From positions 1 through 12,078 of the forward strand of contig JAETTR010000021.1 in NCBI GenBank assembly GCA_021768985.1: a stretch of DNA of 12,078 nt, written 5' to 3'. The notes beneath the pieces were generated by a model. That model saw only the letters and a program-made list of their open reading frames with translations. It made no database searches and had not been told where the DNA came from. Positions 1-6,187 of the stretch are shown here, one piece after another. Positions within the stretch are counted from its first letter, which is position 1, and each line of letters opens with the position of its first letter. A program made the position numbers and the translations under genes. This stretch comes from Bacillota bacterium (GTDB lineage: Bacteria > Bacillota > Clostridia > Christensenellales > Borkfalkiaceae).

Positions 1-865
1 TCGCGGTTTCCAGATATTCGCTGCAATTCGAGATCATGAACACGGAGAGCTGTTTGCGTAACGCGAGATCGAGATCGAGCTTGATGCCGCAGGGCGGCTG
101 TCCGCTGACGATCACCTGTTTTTCCCGCGCGCAGATTTTAAAGGGGATCGAGGAATCGTTGCCCGAGGCGCCCGTAACGTAAACCGCGCCGTCGGCGAGT
201 CTGCCGCCCGTTACGGTTCCGATGTTTTCGACGAGCGCGTCATCGGCGAGCATGGAATAATAAACGCCCGTGTTCCGCGCAAAATTCAGCCGCTCGACGT
301 TGGCGTCGATGAGAAGGGGCGCCGCCTGCTGGTAAATGAGAAGCTGGCAGACGAGCATGCCCAAAATGTTCGCGCCCGTCACGGCGATGTGCTGACCTTT
401 TTGCGCGCCGAGCGCGTCCACCGTCGCCTGCGCGAACGCCACGTGATGCAGAAGAAGCGCCTGATTGTCGCTTACCGAATCGGGCAAGGGGGTCATTTCG
501 TCGGGAGAGAGATAGACGATATCCCGCAGATAGCCGTCCTTCGATTGCCCGCATACGTCGAAATCGTCCTCCGAGAAGTCCTTTTTCGCGGTGCCGCTGT
601 CGGGCGCGGGCACGAAGGCGTGCAATACGACGCGCGTTCCCTTGGCAAACATTGCGTTTGCGTTGTCCTCCGCCACCATGCCGATGGCGAACTGTCCGGG
701 GATCATAGGCTGTTTGATCTTCGTCGAACCGAGGTAGGCTTCCGCGTCGGCGTTGCAGAGCAGCACCTTCGTCACGCGTACTTTGATCTTGCCCGCTTCG
801 GGCTCCGGTACGGGGCTTTCCGTCTTTTCGATTTTGCCTGCGCCTGTGAGCTTCCAAACGTTCAT
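1..865 (-). CDS. MDR-superfamily (alcohol dehydrogenase-like) protein, C-terminus cut by window edge
   Basis: I translated this frame directly; it has no stop before the left edge, so 288 residues are visible and the end is missing. The start ATG (863-865) follows an excellent GGAGGAAG ribosome site. Residues ~1-135 resemble the GroES-like domain of zinc alcohol dehydrogenases, with a C-N-A-D motif (C37, D40) where the family has its first zinc ligand. A Rossmann-type domain follows, with V-T-G-A-N-I-L-G (G164 to G169) and D187 at the end of the second strand, which suggests NAD(H) rather than NADP(H). Oddities: the usual G-H-E zinc motif reads G-Q-F (57-59), and no four-cysteine structural-zinc loop is visible. 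It may therefore be a zinc-independent or altered MDR enzyme. The substrate cannot be read from the sequence; polyol or sugar-phosphate dehydrogenases are possible relatives. Family assignment is fairly secure, function unknown. Confidence 0.75.
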   Translation of the reverse strand, partial: MNVWKLTGAGKIEKTESPVPEPEAGKIKVRVTKVLLCNADAEAYLGSTKIKQPMIPGQFAIGMVAEDNANAMFAKGTRVVLHAFVPAPDSGTAKKDFSEDDFDVCGQSKDGYLRDIVYLSPDEMTPLPDSVSDNQALLLHHVAFAQATVDALGAQKGQHIAVTGANILGMLVCQLLIYQQAAPLLIDANVERLNFARNTGVYYSMLADDALVENIGTVTGGRLADGAVYVTGASGNDSSIPFKICAREKQVIVSGQPPCGIKLDLDLALRKQLSVFMISNCSEYLETA

Positions 866-941
866 ACTTCCTCCAACTTTTGCATTTCAATCCGAATTTA
901 TTCTTAACGTTTCGTTTTTTGCTTGATCGAGGTACCGATAT

Positions 942-970
942 ATTATACTCCACGGCGTGCTTTTTTGCAA
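942..970 (-). promoter_or_regulatory. Probable sigma-A promoter for the MDR gene
   Basis: Read on the minus strand, TTGCAA (970-965) is followed after 17 bases by a perfect TATAAT (947-942). That puts a transcript start about 70 bases upstream of the MDR start codon. It is divergent from the rpmE promoter about 100 bases away. Confidence 0.65.
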
Positions 971-1070
971 GCGTTTGAATTACAAAAGCGGATTTTTGCG
1001 TTTTCGGGCGGGTTGCAGGCAAAAAAACGGCGGCGGAAGGCAAGTTTTTTCGTTTGTCTTTTAAAATCAG

Positions 1071-1099
1071 TTGACGAACGGAAGAAAAACGGATATAAT
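1071..1099 (+). promoter_or_regulatory. sigma-A promoter for the rpmE operon
   Basis: TTGACG (1071-1076), a 17-base spacer and a perfect TATAAT (1094-1099), about 40 bases before the rpmE start codon. Near-consensus, which fits a ribosomal protein gene. The short leader leaves little room for a complex riboregulator. Confidence 0.85.
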
Positions 1100-1140
1100 A
1101 GCTTTTGCACAATAAGATTTTCCGAGTGAGGTGAACGGAT

Positions 1141-1344
1141 ATGAAAGCGGATATTCATCCCAAATATCACGAAGTAACGGTCGTCTGCGCTTGCGGCGAG
1201 ACCTTTAAGACGGGTACGACGAAGGACGTTGAGACGATGAAGGTTGATATTTGCAGCAAATGCCACCCCTTCTTTACGGGCAGACAGAAGCTTGTGGACA
1301 CGGGCGGTCGCGTGGATAAGTTCAAGAAGAGATACGGTATTTAA
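1141..1344 (+). CDS. rpmE: 50S ribosomal protein L31, zinc-binding form
   Basis: This 67-residue protein matches the L31 family over its full length: it starts MKADIHPKYHEV, has the central TGRQKLVDTGGRVDKF block and ends KKRYGI. Four cysteines (C16, C18, C38, C41) form the zinc site of the 'C+' type, the zinc-replete paralogue, as opposed to the zinc-free YtiA type. L31 sits on the large subunit at the bridge to the 30S head. The start is preceded by GAGGTGA (1128-1134) at 6-base spacing. It leads a gene block with prmC and prfA, an order often seen in Clostridia. A hairpin directly follows the stop. Confidence 0.97.
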   Translation: MKADIHPKYHEVTVVCACGETFKTGTTKDVETMKVDICSKCHPFFTGRQKLVDTGGRVDKFKKRYGI

Positions 1345-1351
1345 CCTTACG

Positions 1352-1376
1352 ATCAGCCTCTCTTTCGGAGGCTGAT
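1352..1376 (+). terminator. Hairpin after rpmE, probably a partial terminator or processing site
   Basis: A perfect 9-bp stem, ATCAGCCTC / GAGGCTGAT, encloses a 7-base loop eight bases after the rpmE stop. No U-run follows at once; six T's come only at 1391-1396. A weak terminator or mRNA-stabilising hairpin that lowers expression of the downstream genes relative to rpmE is more likely than a full stop, since no new promoter is evident before 1409. Confidence 0.55.
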
Positions 1377-1408
1377 TGCTCTATTACGACTTTTTTGCGG
1401 AGATTCGT

Positions 1409-3241
1409 ATGAAAAAGACCAACCGTACTTATATCGGCGGGCAAGCCGTAATTCAGGGCGTTATGATGCGCGGCAAGCGCGGCATGGCGACCGTCGTCCG
1501 CGATGACAACGGGGAATTACAGCTGGAAGCCAAGAGAATCACTCCGCCCGAAAAGCGGAGCGTTTTCACGCGCGTTCCCTTCGTCCGCGGCGTAATCAAT
1601 TTCGTCAGCTCTCTCGTAGTCGGCATGGGGGCGCTTTTGCGCAGCTCCGAAGTCGCGATCGTGGAGGAGGAAACGCCGTCGAAGTTTTCCAAGTGGCTCG
1701 AAGAGAAATGGAAAATCAGCGTGGGCGATATCGTCATGACGGTTGCCGCCGTGCTCGGCGTTGCCATCGCGCTCGTGCTCTTTTTGTGGCTTCCCGGCTT
1801 TCTCACGGGGCTGATCTCCAAAGCCGCGCCCGCGATCGGCACGCGCAAGGATATCTATTACAATCTCATCGAGGGGGGATTCCGCCTCGTGATCTTTATC
1901 GGCTATATCCTGCTCACGTTGCTGATGCCCTCCATGCGGGATACCTACCGCTACCACGGCGCCGAACATAAGACGATCAACTGCTATGAATACGGGCTTC
2001 CGCTCACCACCGAGAACGTTAAAAAATGCTCGCGTCTGCACGACAGATGCGGCACGACCTTCCTGTTTATCGTCATGATCATTTCCATCGTGCTCTTCGC
2101 GCTCGCGAACTGGTTGATCTTCGGGCTTGCGGGGCTGGAAACGGGGAAGGCGGCGCTCAACAATCTCGTGGCGTTCGTCATAAAGCTTTTGCTTTTGCCC
2201 GTCGTGGCGGGAATTTCGTACGAAATTTTAAAATTCTTTTCCCTGTTTCAAAGTCCGTTGGTACTGCCCTTTAAGGCGCCCGGATTCTTACTGCAAAAAC
2301 TGACGACGAAAGAGCCCGACGACGCCATGATCGAATGCGCCGTGAAGGCGTTCGAAAAGGTGCTCGATATGGACGCGAATCCCGAATCTCCCGAAAAAAT
2401 GTTTGCGACCTCCTGCAAGCTCTCCAAGCTCTCCGCCGATATGAAGAAGCATTTCGCGGAAAAGGAGATCGACGGTTCGGACGCGGAGTGGATCCTGAGC
2501 CTTTCGCTGAACGTTCCCCGCAGCGCGCTCACGCAGGAGCGGATCATCTCGCAGGCGGAGTGCAAAAAAATTCTCGAAATTTACGAACAGCGGCTGACGG
2601 GCAGACCGCTTTGGTATATCTACGGCAACACCGATTTCTACGGCTATACCTTTAAGGTGGACGAGCGCGTGCTCATTCCCCGCCCCGAAACGGAGATTCT
2701 CGTCCGTCAGGCGGTCTCCGCGTTGAAGGACGGCGACAGTATGCTCGACCTCTGCACGGGGAGCGGCGCGATCGCGGTCGCGGTCGCATGCGAGGCGGCG
2801 AAGGATAAGAACGTATCGGTGACCGCGACGGATATCTCGGACGGCGCGATCGAGCTCGCCCGCGAGAACGCGCGCATCAACAAAGCGAACGTCAGCTTCA
2901 TCAAGTCGGACCTGTTCGAAAAGGTGCGGGGCAGATACAATCTGATCACGGTCAATCCTCCCTACGTCAAGAGCGGCGAGATCGGCGCGCTTGCCAGAGA
3001 CGTCAGGGAATTCGAACCCCATCTCGCGCTTGACGGCGGGGTGGACGGACTCGATTTTTACCGCAGAATCGCCCAGAAGATCAACCGCTTTATCGCGCGG
3101 GGCGGGCTCTGCATTATGGAAGTGGGCGAAAATCAGGCGCAGGACGTCATCCGCATTTTCCGCGAGAACTCCCGTTGCGATTTCGCCATGGTGGTGAAGG
3201 ATCTGAGCGGCGTGGAACGCGTCGTGAAGATCGGATTTTAA
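1409..3241 (+). CDS. prmC: DUF1385 membrane protein fused to release-factor glutamine methyltransferase PrmC
   Basis: One open frame of 610 residues carries two proteins that are usually separate. Residues ~1-322 are a DUF1385 (YqhQ-like) protein: GGQAVIQGVMMRG near the N-terminus, YHGAEHKT at 182-189, RLHDRCGTTF from 209, and about four hydrophobic membrane segments (~104-140, 153-176, 214-242, 249-277). Residues ~331-610 are a full-length PrmC: IPRPETE at 423-429, the SAM-binding DLCTGSG at 447-453 and the catalytic NPPY at 516-519. PrmC methylates the glutamine of the GGQ motif in RF1 and RF2; the role of DUF1385 is unknown. The start at 1409 follows GGAG at 6-base spacing. A TTG 11 codons upstream lies inside the rpmE hairpin and is unlikely. 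The PrmC part begins at M331, as if a stop and restart had been lost. prfA follows after 3 bases. Confidence 0.93.
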   Translation: MKKTNRTYIGGQAVIQGVMMRGKRGMATVVRDDNGELQLEAKRITPPEKRSVFTRVPFVRGVINFVSSLVVGMGALLRSSEVAIVEEETPSKFSKWLEEKWKISVGDIVMTVAAVLGVAIALVLFLWLPGFLTGLISKAAPAIGTRKDIYYNLIEGGFRLVIFIGYILLTLLMPSMRDTYRYHGAEHKTINCYEYGLPLTTENVKKCSRLHDRCGTTFLFIVMIISIVLFALANWLIFGLAGLETGKAALNNLVAFVIKLLLLPVVAGISYEILKFFSLFQSPLVLPFKAPGFLLQKLTTKEPDDAMIECAVKAFEKVLDMDANPESPEKMFATSCKLSKLSADMKKHFAEKEIDGSDAEWILSLSLNVPRSALTQERIISQAECKKILEIYEQRLTGRPLWYIYGNTDFYGYTFKVDERVLIPRPETEILVRQAVSALKDGDSMLDLCTGSGAIAVAVACEAAKDKNVSVTATDISDGAIELARENARINKANVSFIKSDLFEKVRGRYNLITVNPPYVKSGEIGALARDVREFEPHLALDGGVDGLDFYRRIAQKINRFIARGGLCIMEVGENQAQDVIRIFRENSRCDFAMVVKDLSGVERVVKIGF

Positions 3242-3244
3242 AAG

Positions 3245-4306
3245 ATGTTTACCAAGCTGCAAAGCATTTACGAACGCTACGAAGCCCTCGGCGAACGGCT
3301 CTCCGATCCCGCCGTGCTCTCCGATATGGAGCTTTGGAAAAAGCTCTCGAAGGAGCGCGCCGAGCTTGAGGAGATTGCGGACGCGTACGCGGAATACCGC
3401 AGGACGCAGGCGGAGATGAACGCGGCGTTTGCGGAGGCGGAGAAGGAATCGGGCGAAATGCGCGATCTGCTCTACGAAGAGGGGTGCGCGTTAAAGGAAA
3501 AGCTCGCGCAGTCGGAAACGGAGCTGAAAATTCTGCTCCTGCCCAAGGACAAGAACGACGAGCGCAACTGCACGCTCGAGATCCGCGCGGGCGCGGGCGG
3601 CGAGGAAGCCGCGCTGTTCGCTTACGAGCTCTACCGCATGTACATGGGCTATTGCGAAAAACACCGCTTCAAGTGGGAAGTGATCGACCTGAACGAGACG
3701 GAGCTGGGCGGCGTCAAGGAAGCCGTCGTGAACGTCGAGGGCAAGGGCGCGTACAAGCGGTTGAAATACGAGAGCGGCGTGCACCGCGTCCAGCGGGTTC
3801 CCGAAACGGAATCGCAGGGCAGAATCCATACCTCCACCTGCACGGTCGCCGTGCTTCCCGAAGCGGAGGAAGTGGAAGTCGAAATCAAAGACGAGGATAT
3901 CCGCGTCGATCTGTTCCGTTCTTCGGGCGCGGGCGGACAAAAGGTAAACAAGACGGAAACGGCGATCCGCATCACCCATTTTCCGACGGGAATCGTCGTG
4001 ACCTGTCAGGACGAGCGCAGTCAGTTGAAAAACAAGGACAAGGCGTTCCGCGTGCTCCGTACTCGGCTCTACGATTACTATAACGGAAAAGCGAACTCGC
4101 AGGAGGCGCAGAACCGGAAGAGTCTCGTCGGCACTGGGGACAGAAGCGAGCGGATCCGCACCTATAATTTCCCGCAGACCCGCATTACCGATCACAGAAT
4201 CGGGTTGAGTCTGCATTCCATGGAGAGCTTTCTCTCGGGCGATCTCGACGAAATGATCGACGCGCTCGCCCGCGCGGACACCGAACGGAAATTGCTGGGC
4301 GAATAA
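3245..4306 (+). CDS. prfA: Peptide chain release factor 1
   Basis: RF1 recognises UAA and UAG stop codons in the ribosomal A site and triggers peptide release. The 353 residues have the normal family length. The codon-recognition tripeptide is P-E-T (186-188), in the P-x-T class that marks RF1 rather than RF2 (S-P-F). The catalytic GGQ is at 230-232 within SSGAGGQKVNKT, and Q232 is the expected target of the adjacent PrmC. The C-terminal signature GDRSERIRTYNFPQ is intact. The start lies 3 bases after the prmC stop with only a weak Shine-Dalgarno site overlapping the end of prmC, so translational coupling is likely. Confidence 0.98.
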   Translation: MFTKLQSIYERYEALGERLSDPAVLSDMELWKKLSKERAELEEIADAYAEYRRTQAEMNAAFAEAEKESGEMRDLLYEEGCALKEKLAQSETELKILLLPKDKNDERNCTLEIRAGAGGEEAALFAYELYRMYMGYCEKHRFKWEVIDLNETELGGVKEAVVNVEGKGAYKRLKYESGVHRVQRVPETESQGRIHTSTCTVAVLPEAEEVEVEIKDEDIRVDLFRSSGAGGQKVNKTETAIRITHFPTGIVVTCQDERSQLKNKDKAFRVLRTRLYDYYNGKANSQEAQNRKSLVGTGDRSERIRTYNFPQTRITDHRIGLSLHSMESFLSGDLDEMIDALARADTERKLLGE

Positions 4307-4355
4307 ACCGGGGCGGATTTACGATACGGATTCATTTTTAAAAGGAAGTAAATAT

Positions 4356-5555
4356 ATGCAGGAAAGACTCGCAAAACGCATGAGCTCCATTTCTCCCTCC
4401 CTAACGCTTGCGGTCAGCGCCAAGGCAAAGGCGATGAAGGCGGAAGGGGAGAACGTGATTTCCTTCGGCGTGGGGGAACCCGATTTCAACACGCCCGAGC
4501 ACATCGTGGAAGCCGCGGTCGAGGCGCTCGAAAAGGGGCATACCAAGTATACGCCTTCCTCGGGTCTGCCCGAACTCCGCCGCGCGATCTGCTCCAAGTT
4601 CCGCCGCGACAACGGGCTCGACTACGAACCCTCGCAAATCATCGTTTCCAACGGCGCGAAGCATTCCATTTTCAACGTCTGTTTCGCGATACTGAACGAG
4701 GGCGACGAGGTGATTATTCCCGCGCCCTATTGGCTGACCTATCCCGAAGTGGTGAAGGTGTGCGGCGGCGTGCCCGTTATCGTCAAGGCGAGCAAAAAGA
4801 CGGGTTTCAAAATTACGCCCGAACAACTGAAAGCGGCGATCACGCCCAAGACGAAGCTGTTTATTTTCAATTCTCCCAGCAACCCCACGGGCGCGGTGTA
4901 TTCGGAATCGGAAGTGCGCGCGCTCGCCGCGGTCTGCGAGGAGGCGGGCATCTTCGTGCTCTCCGATGAGATCTACGAAAAGCTCGTGTACGGCGAGGTG
5001 AAGCCCTTCTCCATGGCGGCTTGCTCGGAGAAGATGAAGGAACTCACGATCACCGTAAACGGCGTTTCCAAGACCTACGCCATGACGGGCTGGCGCGTCG
5101 GCTATCTCGCCGCGCCCAAGGACGTCGCCAAGGCGATCGACTCCTTCCAGAGTCACGCCACGAGCAACGCGAATTCGATCGCGCAGTACGCCACCGTATG
5201 CGCGCTCAACTCGCCCGAAGCGGCGGTGGAGGAGATGGTCGCGCGGTTTGCCCGCAGACGGCTCGCCATGATCGAGCGCATTTCCGACATGCAGGGCGCC
5301 TATTGCATTATTCCGGAGGGTGCGTTCTACGCCATGCTCGTCGTGAGCGGAACGTACGGCAAAAAGTTCGGCAACACGTTGATTCACGATTCCGTATCCT
5401 TTGCGGACTGCCTGCTCGACGCGGCGAAGGTCGCCGTAGTGCCGGGCGCGGCGTTCGGCGCGGACGAGTGTGTGCGGCTTTCCTATTCCCTCTCGATGAA
5501 GGATATGCTCGAAGGTCTGGAACGGATCGACGCGTTTATACAGAGTTTGCAGTAA
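4356..5555 (+). CDS. Class I pyridoxal-phosphate aminotransferase, probably aspartate aminotransferase
   Basis: This cytosolic 399-residue enzyme matches fold-type I aminotransferases of the subgroup Ib aspartate type, which move an amino group between aspartate and 2-oxoglutarate. Visible motifs: FGVGEPDFNTPEHI near the N-terminus, SNPTG at 175-179 (N176 contacts PLP), D204 and Y207 in DEIYEKL, the Schiff-base lysine K239 in VSKTYAMTGWRVGY, and R374 for the substrate carboxylate in VRLSYS. The start follows AAGGAAG at 7-base spacing. It lies 49 bases after prfA with no terminator or clear promoter between, so it is probably co-transcribed with prfA. Substrate specificity cannot be fixed by eye; other amino acids, or prephenate as acceptor, remain possible. 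Confidence 0.93.
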   Translation: MQERLAKRMSSISPSLTLAVSAKAKAMKAEGENVISFGVGEPDFNTPEHIVEAAVEALEKGHTKYTPSSGLPELRRAICSKFRRDNGLDYEPSQIIVSNGAKHSIFNVCFAILNEGDEVIIPAPYWLTYPEVVKVCGGVPVIVKASKKTGFKITPEQLKAAITPKTKLFIFNSPSNPTGAVYSESEVRALAAVCEEAGIFVLSDEIYEKLVYGEVKPFSMAACSEKMKELTITVNGVSKTYAMTGWRVGYLAAPKDVAKAIDSFQSHATSNANSIAQYATVCALNSPEAAVEEMVARFARRRLAMIERISDMQGAYCIIPEGAFYAMLVVSGTYGKKFGNTLIHDSVSFADCLLDAAKVAVVPGAAFGADECVRLSYSLSMKDMLEGLERIDAFIQSLQ

Positions 5556-5580
5556 AATATACGGTAAAAAATATTTTTTT
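5554..5580 (+). terminator. Weak AT-only hairpin with T-run after the aminotransferase gene
   Basis: AAAATAT (5554-5560) can pair with ATATTTT (5571-5577), followed by three more T's. The stem contains only A-T pairs, so it is thermodynamically weak. It is the only terminator-like structure before the next promoter. Confidence 0.3.
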
Positions 5581-5601
5581 ATGGGATTTTTTCAAAACCA
5601 C

Positions 5602-5630
5602 TTGAAAAGTCCGCGAAAAGTTGGTATTAT
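5602..5630 (+). promoter_or_regulatory. sigma-A promoter for the P-loop gene
   Basis: TTGAAA (5602-5607), 17-base spacer, TATTAT (5625-5630), about 40 bases before the start codon. It marks a new transcription unit after the prfA/aminotransferase operon. Confidence 0.7.
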
Positions 5631-5668
5631 AGTATTGAGAAAAACGCCGAAAGGCTATGGAGGACGAT

Positions 5669-6076
5669 ATGATTAAAATTATTTGCGGCCCGAAGGGCAG
5701 CGGAAAAACGAAGAGGATTATCGACGCGGCGAACGAAGCCGTGAAGTCGGCGAAGGGGCACCTGATCTTTATCACCGACACCAAGAGATATATGTACGAT
5801 TTGAAGCGCGAAATCCGCTTTATCGACGTAAGCGATTATTCGATCGCGGGCGAGGACGCGCTCTGCGGTTTCGTAAAGGGCGCGGTTGCCGGCGGGTACG
5901 ACAACGAGTTCCTGTTCATCGACGGAATCGCGCGCATTGCAGGCAAGCAGTTAAAGGATATGGCGCAGTTCTTCTTCATGGTCGAGAAGGTCGCCAAGCT
6001 CCGCGATCTGCAGGTTTACATTACCTGCAGCTGCACGGAGGAGGAATTGCCCGATTTCGCAAAGAAGTTTTTGTAA
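5669..6076 (+). CDS. Small P-loop nucleotide-binding protein of unknown function
   Basis: The protein has 135 residues. A Walker A loop, GPKGSGKT (7-14), lies at the very N-terminus, and a Walker B-like FLFID (81-85, D85) follows in the middle. The rest is a compact alpha/beta sequence ending EELPDFAKKFL. There is no signal peptide or membrane segment. I chose ATG 5669 because GGAGG (5659-5663) sits 5 bases before it; an in-frame ATG at 5657 overlaps that ribosome site and would add only MEDD. Similar small 'ATP-binding' proteins occur in Clostridia, sometimes labelled as PilT-like, but too little is present here for an actual PilT motor. Its function is unknown. It has its own promoter and precedes thrC. 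Confidence 0.85.
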   Translation: MIKIICGPKGSGKTKRIIDAANEAVKSAKGHLIFITDTKRYMYDLKREIRFIDVSDYSIAGEDALCGFVKGAVAGGYDNEFLFIDGIARIAGKQLKDMAQFFFMVEKVAKLRDLQVYITCSCTEEELPDFAKKFL

Positions 6077-6090
6077 ATTTCCGGAACGCT

Positions 6091-6109
6091 CCCGCGGCTT
6101 GCCGCAGGG
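6091..6109 (+). other. Small GC-rich hairpin between the P-loop gene and thrC
   Basis: GCGG (6094-6097) pairs with CCGC (6102-6105) around a CTTG loop, extended by CCC/GGG past one bulged A. No T-run follows, so it is at best a weak or factor-dependent terminator, or a 3'-end stabiliser for the P-loop transcript. Confidence 0.3.
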
Positions 6110-6126
6110 GATATCCGCAGTAAAAT
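6099..6126 (+). promoter_or_regulatory. Possible promoter for thrC
   Basis: TTGCCG (6099-6104), a 16-base spacer and TAAAAT (6121-6126). Each box is recognisable but not perfect. If used, transcription starts near 6133, at the foot of the leader hairpin. Confidence 0.4.
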
Positions 6127-6132
6127 TGGTTG

Positions 6133-6170
6133 CGAGCGACTCTCCCTATTTCCGATAGGGAGAGTTCTCG
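6133..6170 (+). promoter_or_regulatory. Strong leader hairpin upstream of thrC
   Basis: A perfect 11-bp stem, ACTCTCCCTAT (6139-6149) with ATAGGGAGAGT (6155-6165), has a 5-base loop TTCCG and an outer CGAG/CTCG extension. It ends 8 bases before the thrC ribosome site AGAGGT (6178-6183). There is no T-run after it on the plus strand, so it is not a classical terminator. It could stabilise the mRNA 5' end or bind a regulator. No T-box sequence was seen. Confidence 0.6.
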
Positions 6171-6187
6171 AATAATAAGAGGTCAGT

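Noticed and set aside
389..907. 172-residue plus-strand ORF
   Set aside because: Antisense shadow of the MDR gene, with no ribosome site or recognisable domain.
240..1112. 290-residue minus-strand ORF rich in Arg
   Set aside because: It is the wrong frame of the MDR gene and its promoter. Its translation is Arg-rich low-complexity sequence typical of GC-rich shadows, while the adjacent frame gives a recognisable dehydrogenase with a strong ribosome site.
2288..3262. 324-residue minus-strand ORF opposite prmC
   Set aside because: Rich in His, Arg and Asp and without motifs; it lies antisense to the clear PrmC coding frame.
4401..5387. 328-residue minus-strand ORF opposite the aminotransferase
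   Set aside because: Antisense shadow; the plus strand has an intact aminotransferase with all catalytic residues.
6077..6187. T-box or amino-acid riboswitch upstream of thrC
   Set aside because: Only ~110 bases are available. There is no T-box sequence, specifier loop or terminator with a T-run, just two simple hairpins.
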